NCBI GenBank assembly: GCA_015143295.1 | Contig: CM026562.1 | Location: forward strand, 3,820,639-3,884,638 | Direction: 5' to 3' | Origin: Tetracentron sinense | Lineage: Eukaryota; Streptophyta; Magnoliopsida; Trochodendrales; Trochodendraceae | DNA length: 64,000 bases | Position numbers and translations under genes: made by a program | Shown here: positions 1 to 9,848 of the stretch, one piece after another | Position numbering within the stretch: the first letter of the stretch is position 1 | How the letters are laid out: every line of letters starts with the position of its first letter | The notes under the pieces: generated by a model | Database searches by the model: none | Told to the model about the DNA's origin: nothing | Seen by the model: the letters and a program-made list of their open reading frames with translations, nothing else

Positions 1-170
1 TAGTACTCTTATTGCCTGGAGACTGACATCATAGTGATGATTATTCATGATACTAAACATTGCATTGCTCTTTCATCTCTTAGAAGGTGTGAAAGATTAA
101 GCCGTGCCAGAGATTTTTGTTTAATTATTTATTGAGACTCTGGTATCAACATCTCCCATATGACTGGTGA

Positions 171-518
171 TCTTCTCCAATTGTAACCGGTTTGGGCAAA
201 ACCGGTTACAACCCTGTTGTCACCACATGTCCCTTTTTACATCCCTTAACTGTGGTTAAGATTCACCTACTCCTAGGGTTCACCCACCTATCTTTCGTTT
301 TTTTTTTAATATTTTTTAAAAAATTAACCCTAAGAGTTAGTAAATTTTAACCACAGTTAATAAAAAAATTTATTTATTTTTTCTAAAAATAAAAAATAGA
401 TGGGTAAACCTTAGGGGTGAGTGAATCTTAACCATAGTTAAGAGGTGTCAAAAGAGACATGTGGCCACCTCAAGGGCATAACCAGTTTTTGGCAAAACCG
501 GTTACAAGTGGAGAAGAA
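171..518. mobile_element. Foldback MITE with AACCGGTT termini
   Basis: Terminal inverted repeats read CTTCTCCA then TTGTAACCGG. Inside lies a second inverted motif, ACATGTCCCTTTT then CTTAACTGTGGTTAAGATTC, that recurs all over this window. The centre is A/T-rich and no protein is encoded. The same element sits at the mirror position in the other arm (13397-13742), so it predates the inverted duplication. No clear target duplication was found. Confidence 0.7.
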
Positions 519-607
519 TACGTCCCCTCACATATACGGTGTAGTTTAATTATATATCGAGACAATGGTGCTTGAAGGCTTGAAGCCTTTGTAGTTGAAT
601 TCCCAGG

Positions 608-728
608 TTTTTTTTTTTTTTTGGGGTAATGGTAATATGGTTAGGCCGTAAAACCCTGAGGAATGGAACCGGAACCACTTCCTTACGGAAGGGATGCACT
701 TACCAATGGGCCAAAGCCCTGGTGTGAC
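608..728 (-). mobile_element. tRNA-derived SINE, minus strand
   Basis: A run of T at 608-622 is the poly(A) tail seen from the opposite strand. Reading the minus strand from 728, a box A-like TGGCCCATTGG is followed by a box B-like GGTTCCATTCC, the internal RNA polymerase III promoter layout of plant tRNA-related SINEs. The right arm of the palindrome lacks this block at the matching place (about 12830), so it inserted after the duplication. The exact target duplication is unclear. Confidence 0.65.
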
Positions 729-750
729 TAGTTGACAGATTCAATTTGAG

Positions 751-944
751 GGCAAAAGGTTTACTCTGTTGCTCACCAGAGTATCCCTCTGGTGAGCAGC
801 AGATCAATGGTCCAAAAAATAAGAAAAAAGGAAAAAAAATTTAAATGGGAAGAAGTAAAAAAAATGGCGAAAAAAAAAAGACTTTTGGGGTGGTGGCATT
901 TTTTTGTCCATTTGATCCGGTGAGCAACAGAGTAATCTTTTGCC
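751..944. mobile_element. Mutator-like MITE, 9-bp target duplication
   Basis: Inverted ends GGCAAAAGGTTTACTCTG / CAGAGTAATCTTTTGCC are flanked by the perfect 9-bp direct repeat CAATTTGAG (742-750 and 945-953), typical of Mutator-superfamily insertion. It is non-coding, with an A-rich centre. The right arm has one uninterrupted site. A related copy lies at 50194-50418. Confidence 0.85.
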
Positions 945-1448
945 CAATTTGAGGATGCAGGTACGTTTCTTGTGATTTTCAGGGCTATGCCATTGTCAGG
1001 AGTTGTCTTACCTCATCACCTTTATAATTATATGTGTGAGATGTATTTGCATGGTGTCTAGCTCTTCCCTTTGATTGTCTTAAAACAGGATGGTGGATTG
1101 GCTGTCGATGGTGGATTAGCTGTTGGAATCTCCGAGAACTTTTTGGGTAGAACTTGAAAGTACCTTATTTATAGAACTTTTGTTTTCTTTGAAATAATAA
1201 AATTCCACTCTAAATGTTTTACCAAAAGAACGGACCTAGTAATTTCTTGCGTTTAATTGCTTACAATGCTTGGGGCTGTAAATATGCTCAATTGTAAATC
1301 CGCTCTTATATAAAGCTTTTGCTGAAATTTATGATATTATGGTCCTGAAATTAGAATTCAAACTTTCCAGGGTAGAATATCCACACTTAAAACTACAAAC
1401 AAGCAACTAATTTGTAAATAACCTAATACCAGTAAAAAAAACAAAAAA
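945..1448. other. 3' flank of the left lectin receptor kinase
   Basis: No gene seen. This is the downstream flank of the minus-strand kinase and matches 12285-12780 in inverted orientation with several small indels. It would hold the 3' untranslated region. No polyadenylation signal can be assigned with confidence. Confidence 0.5.
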
Positions 1449-3884
1449 TCACTCGGGCATATTAATGGTGGAACTAACATAACTAAAGGGACACGGACAT
1501 GGGGGCATAGAAACTTCGATAACTCCTTCTAGCATCTGCGTGACTTTCTTCATTGTAGGCCGCAGGGACGGTTCTTCTTGAATACACCAAATTGCAACCT
1601 TCACTAGCCTCTCCAGTCTCCTCATGTCACTCATTGCCTCTGTATCATTCTCAACCAGAGCATCAAGTTTTCCTTCGCGATAGCAATCATAGGCCCAATC
1701 TGTTAGAATTGCTCTTTCTTCACCACTCACCTCTGCGTCAACGCTCTTCCTACAACAAATGATCTCTAGTAGCATGACACCGAAACTGTACACATCCACC
1801 TTTGCAGTGATCGGCATGTTCCTGAACCATTCGGCCGCAACATACCCTTTGGTTCCTCTAATTCCTGTACGAGTTCGGCTCTGATCGCTCAACAAAAGCT
1901 TTGCTAATCCAAAGTCAGAAATCCTTGGTGTAAAATAATCATCTAGAAGTATGTTTTGAGGCTTTATATCACAATGGATGATCTGCGAGCTGCACTCTTC
2001 GTGTAAATGCAAGAGTCCTCTTGCAATGCCGAATGCAATTTTGATTCGTAAGTTCCAATCCGGCTTCATAATTCCAAAAAGGAAGTGTGCCAAATCGCCG
2101 TTGTTCATGAACTCGTATACAAGGAGTCGATGCTGTCCCTCATCACAGAACCCAAGCAAACGAACCAGATTTTTGTGATGGGTCTGGCCAATCACGCTCA
2201 CTTCAGTTTTGAATTCCTTTTCGATTTCTTGAACATGGTCTAGCTTCTTGACCGCAACAAGGTTACAAGAACCCATCTCTACTGCCCCTTTATAAACGAT
2301 TCCAAAAGCGCCCCTTCCCAGTTCGTCCTTGAACCCATCTGTAGCTTCTTCGAGTTCTTGGTAAGTAAAAGAACGCAGATTTATTTCTAAAGGAGCACCT
2401 TTAACTTGGCTATCTCTTCTCTGTTTCTTGTGGTACATAAAGAACATCACCAGAGAAATTGCTGTTAGCAATAAGAAGTTGAAAAATACGGAGCTACCTA
2501 AAAGAACTGATCCAACGAGGATCAGCGTGCCCTGATCTTTCTTCTTTGTGTTTGAAACTGGAGGACGAGGCTGGTTCTGCGAAGGAGTATCAGCTTTCCT
2601 TATTTTGATGAGAGCTTCTCCAGTGTAAGTGCGGCTCACTCTCCCATTTGACAGTGGTAGCTTCTTCTTCCAACAGGTACCCCCTCTGAAAATGGCAACA
2701 GCACAGTGACAATCATGCAAGCAAGATCGTTTGCACTCTTCTTTATTATAAGGTTCCAACCTTTCATAATCGGATGTTGGCCAATCCGTGCCTGCCAATT
2801 CTTGGAACTCAAATAGATCCTCTGGGGAACCTGGTTCATCTTCGTCGCATCCTTGCATGAAGTTGGGCTCGCAACCGCTGAATTTGTCATTTGGATCCAC
2901 AGGGGAATAATCTTGTGGGCAATCACAAGTAGGCCTCTTTTCGGAAGTGAGTATGCAGTAGCTGTTAAACCCACAAGCACCACTGCCCCATTCTCCCCTA
3001 ATATCATCACAAATGTCATCAGGTATGGACCACACGCTAGACCAACTTTCATCGCCGGTGGAATTCCTCGGATAAGAATATTGTGTGAAAACTCCATCAA
3101 AATCGAGCGTCGCTCTATAGTAGAAATCTCTGATCGGGACTATGTTCCCCGACGTGAGGTTCAATCTGCTTCCGTTCCTTCGCTCAATATAAAGGTATCC
3201 CGATTCATTAAACACCACCCGATAACCGGAATCCATTGGATCAGCCTCGAAAGTGTTACTGATATAATAAGCAGCATAAGCAAATTCGGTCGGCAGGGCG
3301 ATGGTATTAAGCACAAGATTTCCATCAGGTAGCAAACGAAGTTGGAACCTCCCTATAGAGTAGTTGGCCACCTTTTGCCGAGAAGATAGCTTGCCACCCA
3401 CTTCCAATATCTGAGTCGGCAAGATGGTGTCCGCAGGATTATTGAAGCTCTCCCATAGGTACCCAGAATTTCTACTTGCAATAACAAAGTTCCCAGTGTC
3501 AAGCATGGCAGCATTGGAAGCTTGACCGCCCATGGATGAAGCCTTCCAGATCTCGTTGCCTTGAGGGTCATTGAGAAGAAGATGGCCATCGGTGGTAAGC
3601 TCAACTTTTGATCCTCTAGGCACAGGATTATCTCCATTTGCATACCAAACTACAGTTTTCTGAGGTATTTTGTTAAACCAGATAGCAAGCAAGAAAAGAT
3701 CCTTATTCTCAAGGCGATGAAATCCGAAGGCAAATTCACCGGAAGGCGAAGGCCATGAAGAGTTGTTGTCGAGGGCAGAGAGAGACGAATTCAAGCTTAC
3801 ATTACGGTCAGTTTGAGCGACAGAAAAAGGCAGTAGTGGAAGGAGAAGCAAGAGGGAGAAGGGAAGTTGAAGAACATACGCCAT
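1449..3884 (-). CDS. G-type lectin S-receptor-like Ser/Thr protein kinase (LECRK/RLK1 type), left copy
   Basis: Intronless 811-residue receptor kinase. A signal peptide (1-23) is followed by a bulb-type lectin domain (about 30-150), a Cys-rich EGF-like stretch (292-341, CGFNSYC), a PAN-like Cys cluster (384-405), one membrane span (452-483) and a Ser/Thr kinase (about 519-790). Kinase motifs are complete: GRGAFG at 523-528, VAVK lysine 546, HCD at 637-639, KPQN, DFG at 657-659 and AAE at 683-685. HCD in place of HRD marks a non-RD kinase, common among defence receptors. The protein should sit in the plasma membrane with the lectin outside; the ligand is unknown. The start is the first Met, opening a good signal peptide, and is shared with the other copies. 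It differs from the right copy at ten residues (239, 240, 278, 420, 626, 748, 788, 792, 793, 806). Length and domain order are normal for the LECRK1-4/RLK1 group. Confidence 0.95.
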   Translation of the reverse strand: MAYVLQLPFSLLLLLPLLPFSVAQTDRNVSLNSSLSALDNNSSWPSPSGEFAFGFHRLENKDLFLLAIWFNKIPQKTVVWYANGDNPVPRGSKVELTTDGHLLLNDPQGNEIWKASSMGGQASNAAMLDTGNFVIASRNSGYLWESFNNPADTILPTQILEVGGKLSSRQKVANYSIGRFQLRLLPDGNLVLNTIALPTEFAYAAYYISNTFEADPMDSGYRVVFNESGYLYIERRNGSRLNLTSGNIVPIRDFYYRATLDFDGVFTQYSYPRNSTGDESWSSVWSIPDDICDDIRGEWGSGACGFNSYCILTSEKRPTCDCPQDYSPVDPNDKFSGCEPNFMQGCDEDEPGSPEDLFEFQELAGTDWPTSDYERLEPYNKEECKRSCLHDCHCAVAIFRGGTCWKKKLPLSNGRVSRTYTGEALIKIRKADTPSQNQPRPPVSNTKKKDQGTLILVGSVLLGSSVFFNFLLLTAISLVMFFMYHKKQRRDSQVKGAPLEINLRSFTYQELEEATDGFKDELGRGAFGIVYKGAVEMGSCNLVAVKKLDHVQEIEKEFKTEVSVIGQTHHKNLVRLLGFCDEGQHRLLVYEFMNNGDLAHFLFGIMKPDWNLRIKIAFGIARGLLHLHEECSSQIIHCDIKPQNILLDDYFTPRISDFGLAKLLLSDQSRTRTGIRGTKGYVAAEWFRNMPITAKVDVYSFGVMLLEIICCRKSVDAEVSGEERAILTDWAYDCYREGKLDALVENDTEAMSDMRRLERLVKVAIWCIQEEPSLRPTMKKVTQMLEGVIEVSMPPCPCPFSYVSSTINMPE

Positions 3885-3929
3885 TGGAAGAGCAATTTGG
3901 AATGCTACAACTCGAAATAAGCTGAAAAG

Positions 3930-3938
3930 TTTATAATA
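3930..3938 (-). promoter_or_regulatory. Possible TATA box of the left kinase
   Basis: TATTATAAA on the minus strand lies 46 bases upstream of the ATG, which would leave a very short leader. The same motif at the same distance precedes the right copy (9795-9803), and the broken third copy has it near 41051-41060. Conservation fits a core promoter element, but all copies share recent ancestry. Confidence 0.4.
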
Positions 3939-4476
3939 GGAGAAAGACTTCTAGTCAACAAGGACTTGAATGTGGACAATTAGAGTCGTGTTCGCCTTGC
4001 ATTTTGGGGTAGAAATCAATGCCGTGTGGAGACTTGCAACATGCATCTACTTTTCTCAAGTGTTTCAAATCTATTAAATATCCTTTACAGGGTGTTTGGC
4101 CACACATCTGAATACAGTCTAAAGCTATTCATAGAAAAATCTTGGACCCAGCTAACTAAAAAACAAAAAAGCCGTCCCTAACTTAAAAAATTAAAAAATC
4201 TTTAGTAGTAACAGGGTAGCAGGGGCGTAGGGGCAGTGCCGGGGACCGGCGACTTTAGCCCCCATTTGAACTCTTGAGAAAAAAAATAATAATTTACAAA
4301 TGGAAATAAATAGACACTTGATATCCAATAAATAGACACGAGATATCCAATGAACTTGACGTAAAAAAAAATAAAAAATTGTTAGCCCCCGCCAGCAGGG
4401 CACTAGGTAATTGTGCTCCCACTAAAACTTGGAATTAATTATATCCACTTTCTGATACAAGTGGTGGAGTTACAGG

Positions 4477-4766
4477 TCTTAGATTCTCTCTCAGAGATGC
4501 TAGAAAAGTGGTCTCAAGTTACGACAATGTGTGCGACATGTGCCCGAGAAGTTAAATCATTGTCTCTCATGATTTTGACTTCTTTATACATTATGCTACA
4601 TGTGACGATAAAGTGGTGTAACAAATGGGGAGAGATATCAAGTGGAGAAAAGTCAAAATCATGGGAGAAAATGAAATGACTTTTCTCATTTTTAACGCCA
4701 CATGTCGCATAATGTATGGTAGCCGATACCACTTTCCAGGCATCTTCTAAAGAGAATCCGAGGCAG
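4477..4766. mobile_element. Mutator-like MITE, degenerate copy
   Basis: Related to 7646-7941 and 8003-8293: the right end, read inward, is CTGCCTCGGATTCTCTTTAG, and the interior holds the GTCAAAATCATGG inverted motif. Flanks AGTTACAGG (4468-4476) and AGTCATAGG (4767-4775) are a 9-bp target duplication with two mismatches. The right arm has a single site at the mirror position (near 8480), so this insertion is private to the left arm. Confidence 0.7.
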
Positions 4767-5312
4767 AGTCATAGGCTCAGCTCAAAACTTCGCATAAATC
4801 TGATTGGGATGTCTATATCAGCTAGCCAACTCTGAAAATTCACCCAACCAACGTAGATCTTTCGCCTAATTATGAATTAGTACTGTTATCAACAAATTCA
4901 TGCTGGTTGGTAGAGTCATTCAATGTGAGGGTTGTGGACCAGTTGTTTTTGGACGGGACTGCTAAAAAGAGGTTCACCTATTTTTCTACCAGAAAGGATT
5001 CTATTGAATTTTAGTTGGATCTAGTGTACACTGATAACCATCAAATCTCTTACTTTTCCATGTTGCTACTTTTCTGTTTTCCTTTCTTTTGATTGTAAAA
5101 AAAATAATGTCTAATTCTTCCGATCTCGCCTGCGTGTGTAGCCCGTGCCGTCCACATCGTATCATAGAAAAGAAAAAAAAAAAAAAAAAGGAGAGGAAAG
5201 AGTTCATCAGCTCTTTTTGAGGTAATTCCTAATTTGGTCACCCATTGAGGAACATAATTTTCTTTGTAGGACCCTCCATTATTGGAAGAAGTTAAAGGTA
5301 TCTCCGGTGATT

Positions 5313-5505
5313 TCCACGTGTCTCTTTTAACATCTTTTGGGTTAAGTTTAAGAAAATTAAGGTTCATGTTTATGTTTTTGTTTTTGTTCTTTCTAAAAAC
5401 AGAGGTTATATTTCTTAACTCTAGGAGTGCGTAAATCTTAACCATAGTTAATAGGTAACCTCTTAATTCTAGGAATGCGTAAATCTTAACCATAGTTAAT
5501 AGGTG
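5313..5505. repeat. Copy of the CACGTGTCYCTTTT / GTTAAGATT repeat family
   Basis: Starts ACGTGTCTCTTTTAAC and ends in two tandem repeats of about 55 bases containing AATCTTAACCATAGTTAATAG. It matches 6322-6464 in reverse orientation and 51560-51720 directly. It belongs to the abundant foldback family of this window and encodes nothing. Confidence 0.55.
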
Positions 5506-6321
5506 GTAAAAAAAAGGAGCATGGATCAATGAGGACCGCATATTCTACTATATAGCGAAATGGGGCGGTAATTTAAACATTTTCCTTTTTTACTTTCTAT
5601 TGGGACGGATGGATGGATATTGTGGTGCATTTTATAAATCTTGTTGTCATATAATTAAGTGAGATGTGTCTATGTCATATAATATATATATATATTTCAT
5701 GTAAAGTCCCAGGAGCAATCAATTGAATCATGATTGTTTGAATTCCTAAGATTATTAATAATCCCAGTTTATTTTCTACTAGTTTTCCGCCTGTAATTTT
5801 ATGCAATCTTGCCTATAAGATATTGTAAAAAGACAGTTTATTTCTTTGGGTTTGTTGATTCCTAAATTGATTTTTGAGGACCAGGAGTCGTTGTAAAAGG
5901 TGGAGGAAGCATAGTGAACAATATTACTCTGGCTTAAGAAATGGTCTAGAAAGATTTATGGAGGGAACTTTATGATTAACATAGACACGGCAAACACGTT
6001 TCACAAAGTAGACTCTTTTTGCTTGACATCTTAGGTTGTGTTTGGTTACACTTTTCGGGTAACTTCTAGTGACTTTTAGTCATTTGAAAGTCGGAAGTCA
6101 CAAAAAAATTCGTTTGGCTTTCCGCATTCAAAAAGACTTCCTGTAAAAGCTAAAAGTTAGGAGAAGTCACCAAAGCCACTTTCTAAAGAAGCTGGAGCCC
6201 TGTGGCTTTTGTGGGAAGTTGAGTTTATGACTTCCCCGCGAAGTTGACGGAACCCCATTTTATGACCATATAAAAGCTTTTTTTTTTTCATTTGCACATT
6301 TCAAGGGCTTGAGAAGAACCA
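5506..6321. other. Central spacer of the palindrome
   Basis: About 0.8 kb without a long open frame, lying between the two arms and hence between two divergent kinase genes. It is single-copy within the palindrome but has a direct relative at 51720-52425 beside the broken third kinase, so it was part of the ancestral upstream region. It includes a short AT dinucleotide run near 5683-5694. Far-upstream regulatory sequence for both genes could lie here; no specific site is recognisable. Confidence 0.55.
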
Positions 6322-6462
6322 CCTATCAATTATGGTTAAGATTCACTCACTCTTAGAGTTAAGTAATCTAACCTTAGTTATTTGAAAGAATAGAAAAAAA
6401 AAAACAAAAACATTAACCTTAATTTTCTGAAGCTTAACCCAAAGGATATTAAAAGGGACACG

Positions 6463-7069
6463 AGGAGCTAGGATTTTCTAGTAGTGGGGGCACTCATGCT
6501 TGATTCAAAATAGTAGTAATTGTTGATGTATTTTGTGGAGAAAGCTTAGGTGGGAATGAAATATTCGGGGTCAAAGGGGATGAGAATATTTTTTTTGGCA
6601 ACTAAGTTTTCGAGTCATTTCGTCTCTACATCCTATACATATTGTATGAGTAATTTTTCTCCTTGTTTACAAGGCCCTTGCCTAATAGCTGTATGGACTA
6701 ATTTAGTATGAAAAATACGAGTCTGGATCATGTCCAATTGTGATTTAATTCGAACAGTTCAATCAGACTTATATAGCCCCCCCTTAACTCTGGTTAAGAA
6801 CTTTAACCATTAGAATTAATTTTTTTCTAAAAATGAAGGTTAGATTTTTGAATCCTAAGAGTTAGTATATCTTAACCATAGTTAATGGGGGGGGGGGGGG
6901 TTAAAAGAGACACGTGTGTGAACTCGATATGATACCAACTCAAAAAATATTTTTTCCATAGTTTTCGGGGCACCTTCCCCATTCCTATGCTATACCCTAA
7001 AAAAAAAACTAGTTTTCATAAGTTAAGTAGGGGCACGTGCCCTACATGCCACCACTTGGCTCCACCCCT
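6463..7069. mobile_element. Non-autonomous DNA element, GGGGCGGAGCC terminal family
   Basis: The left end (GGAGCTAGGATTTTCTAGTAG, truncated) and the right end (GGCTCCACCCCT) match the termini of 17052-28043 and 50949-51558. The same element occupies the matching place beside the third kinase copy and is missing from the left arm. The interior holds a 14-base G run (6887-6900) and a copy of the GTTAAGATT foldback repeat. No protein. Confidence 0.65.
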
Positions 7070-7369
7070 AGACATGTGGACACGGCATTTGATTACGTAG
7101 ACAAATGCGTGGTGGGCTAATCACTGCCCTAAAAAAAAATGATACCTTTAACTTCCTACTTCCTCGAATAGTGGAGGGTACTACAAAGAAAAGTATGGTC
7201 CTTAATGGTGACCAAATTAAGAATTACCTCAAAAAGAACTGATGGACTCTTTCCTCTCTTTCTCTTTTCTTTTTATCATTCTTTTCTCTGATACGATGTG
7301 GAGGGCAAATTAGACCTTTTTTTTTTTAATTAAAAGAAGAAGCCAACCATTATCAAATCCGATTATCAC

Positions 7370-7590
7370 CCCTGAGATCACCTCGTGTCCTTTTTGACAC
7401 CCCTTAATCCTTGGTTTTTAGAAGAAAATATTAATTATTTTTTTTAATACTAAGAAACCATAAAAATATGTTTTTAATATTAATTTTTTTTTTTTTTTTT
7501 CTAAAAACCAAGGATGGGTGAATCCCTAGGGGTGGGTGAATTTTAACCCTAGTTAAGGAGTGTAAAAAGGGACATGTGGCAACCTGAGCA
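7370..7590. mobile_element. Foldback MITE, CACATGTCCC family
   Basis: Inverted ends built on CCGATTATCACCC / GGGTGATAACCGG, then CGTGTCCTTTTTGACACCCC mirrored by GTGTAAAAAGGGACATGTGG. A/T-rich centre with a long T run. A relative sits at 50600-50790 beside the third kinase copy; the left arm lacks it. Confidence 0.6.
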
Positions 7591-7645
7591 GGGTGATAAC
7601 CGGATTTGCGAGGATTTGGCTTCTTACAAGAAAGGAAAACAGAAA

Positions 7646-7941
7646 GGCCTCAGATTGTCTCTGGCAAAGCCAGAAAGGTGCATGGTCTCAGGCAACCACA
7701 AAATAAGCGACATGTGGCATTAAAAAGGGGAGAAGTCATTCTATTTTCTCCCCATGATTTTGACTTCTCCCCACTTGATATGTCTCCCCCTTTATTTCAC
7801 TACATTATCGCCATGTGTCAAATAATGTGTGGAGAAGTCAAAATCATGGGGCCCATGAAATGACTTCTCCAGCCACTTGTCCCCTATTTTGTGATTGCCC
7901 GAGAGGAGCCTTTTTGGCTTCACCAGAGAGAATCTGAGGCC
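7646..7941. mobile_element. Mutator-like MITE, copy A
   Basis: Ends GGCCTCAGATTGTCTCTGGC and, inverted, GGCCTCAGATTCTCTCTGGT, are flanked by a perfect 9-bp target duplication AAACAGAAA (7637-7645, 7942-7950). The interior carries inverted GTCAAAATCATGGGG blocks. The left arm and the third locus both show the empty site. Non-coding. Confidence 0.92.
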
Positions 7942-8002
7942 AAACAGAAAAGTAGCAACATGGAAAAGTCAAAGATTTGATGGTTATCACTGCAAATAGA
8001 TC

Positions 8003-8293
8003 GGCCTCGGATTGTCTCTAGCGAAGCCAGAAACCTCTTATCTGGGCAACCATAGAGTAGGGGACAAGTGGTGGAGAAGTCAAAATCATGGGCCCCATGA
8101 TTTTGACTTCTCCACTCACAATATGACACATGGCGATAAGGTGTTGAGATAAAGGGGGAGAGATATCAAGTGGGGAGAAGTCAAAATCATGGGGAGAAAA
8201 TGAAATGACTTCTCTCCTTTTTAATGCCACATGTCCCCTATTATATGGTTGCCCGCGAGGGGTTTCTAGCTTTGCCAGAGACAATCCGAGGCC
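8003..8293. mobile_element. Mutator-like MITE, copy B
   Basis: Same family as 7646-7941, starting 61 bases beyond its end. The termini GGCCTCGGATTGTCTCTRGC are inverted at both ends and flanked by the perfect 9-bp repeat AAATAGATC (7994-8002, 8294-8302). The third locus shows the unfilled site (near 50505). Non-coding. Confidence 0.92.
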
Positions 8294-8532
8294 AAATAGA
8301 TCCAACTAAAATTAAGTAGAAAAAAGAACTCCTTTTTGGGTGGAAAATACGTAAACTCTTTGTACCAGTCACATCTATAATACCTAAAAGATCTACGTTA
8401 GTTGGGTGAATTTTCAAAGTATCTGTGCTTCTTAGGCTAGCTGATATAGACAGTCCTATCAGATCTATGCGATGAGCTGAGCCTGTGACTCCACCACCTG
8501 TTTCAGAAAGAGGATATAATTAAAGACTTTGC

Positions 8533-8684
8533 TACTGAGACCCCATTAGGGCCGAGACCACCAAGATCACGCTCTAAGAGCATGGGAATTCAGGTGAGGC
8601 CCATTTCACATAGTAGGCCCCACCTAAAATCCCATGCTCTTAGAGCATAGTCTCGGTGGTCTCGGCCCTAAGGGGGTCTCAGAA
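8533..8684. mobile_element. Short foldback MITE, TACTGAGACC termini
   Basis: Nearly the whole element is a hairpin: TACTGAGACCCC, GGGCCGAGACCACC and GCTCTAAGAGCATGGGA are mirrored on the other side. It shares its TACTGAGACC end with the MITE at 14312-14462. The left arm has AATTAATTCC uninterrupted at this place. The flanks do not give a clean target duplication. Confidence 0.7.
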
Positions 8685-8906
8685 GCTTTATTCCAAGTTT
8701 TGGTCGGAGCACAACTACCTTGAACAGAAAACTTTGCCCCCGTTGGCCAGGGCTAACAATTTTTTATTTTTAGGGTCAAGTTCATGGGCTATCTTGTGTT
8801 TATTTTTGTCAGTTTGTAAATATTTTTTTTTTCTCAAGAGTTCAAAGGGGCTAAAGCCGCCCGTCCCCGGCGCTGCTCCTATACCCCCAACTACCCCTGT
8901 TAATAC

Positions 8907-9521
8907 TAGGGGTGCACACGGTTTGGTTTGGTTCTGAGAATTTTTGGGACCGAACTGATGAACCTCGGTTTTAAAAAAATAAACCCAGAACCGAACCGTA
9001 GAGCCTCGGTTTGGAAAAAAACCAACTCAGGACTGAACCGTAGAGCCTCGATTCAGTTTGGTTCAACCGACAAGTTCATAATCTGCTCCTAATGTCGATA
9101 AATCCAAAAGTTCACATTCTCAATGTACTAAAACCAAAACTCAAATCTCATCAATGAATAAAAATAATCATCAATTAAAACAGATTAAATTGAAACAAAG
9201 AGAGGAAGGTGGAGGCAGAATGAATATTAGGGTTAGGTTCCAAAAAAATATATATTACAAGATCTAGATCCGAACCACCTAGAACGGTTCGGTTCTCATA
9301 CGGTTTTCGGCTCCACATTCGGTTCTTAGTTCGATTCAGTTCGCGGTTCCACATTCAGTTCTAAGTTCGGTTCGGTTCGGCTTAGTTCGATTTCAAATTA
9401 GAACATATTAGGACCGAACCGCATAAAATCAGTTTAAGTAAAATAGGATCCAGAACCGAACCGTACCTTTAAAAAAACCAGTACCTTTTTTTTTTGGTTG
9501 GAGCACCCATGTGTACCCCTA
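8907..9521. mobile_element. hAT-type non-autonomous element
   Basis: Ends TAGGGGTGCAC / GTACCCCTA are inverted and flanked by an exact 8-bp duplication GTTAATAC (8899-8906, 9522-9529), the hAT signature. Both end regions are packed with GAACCGAACCG-type motifs in both orientations, like the subterminal transposase-binding repeats of hAT elements. No coding potential. The left arm (near 4200) and the third copy (near 47925) have the empty site. Confidence 0.9.
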
Positions 9522-9794
9522 GTTAATACTAAAGGTTTTTAATTTTTTAAGTTAGGGACGGCTTTTTTGTTTTTTAGTTAGCTGGGTCCAAGATTATTCT
9601 ATGAATAGCTTTAGATTGAATTTAGACGTATAGCCAAACACCCTGTAAAGGATATTTAATAGATTTGAAACACTTGAGAAAAGTAGATGCATGTTGCAAG
9701 TCTCCACACGGCATTGATTTCTACCCCAAAATGCAAGGCGAACACGACTCTAATTGTCCACATTCAAGTCCTTGTTGACTAGAAGTCTTTCTCC

Positions 9795-9803
9795 TATTAT
9801 AAA
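9795..9803 (+). promoter_or_regulatory. Possible TATA box of the right kinase
   Basis: TATTATAAA, 46 bases before the ATG, identical in position and sequence to the left copy. It lies within the 887-bp tract that is identical between the arms. Confidence 0.4.
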
Positions 9804-9848
9804 CTTTTCAGCTTATTTCGAGTTGTAGCATTCCAAATTGCTCTTCCA

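Larger units (their letters stand above)
1..5505. repeat. Left arm of a 13.9-kb imperfect palindrome
   Basis: Read in reverse complement, this stretch matches 6322-13907 in order: the outer flank (1-180 with 13735-13907), the lectin receptor kinase, its upstream region, and blocks near 4780-4860, 4980-5070 and 5220-5300. The arm may continue left of the window. Identity is near complete in the gene and drops in the intergenic part, where each arm carries private insertions. The match is seen in sequence; an origin by inverted duplication is inferred. Confidence 0.9.

Noticed and set aside
2636-3332. Open frames on either strand inside the lectin kinases (also 10530-11097)
   Set aside because: Overlapping frames of a long conserved coding sequence, with no independent support.
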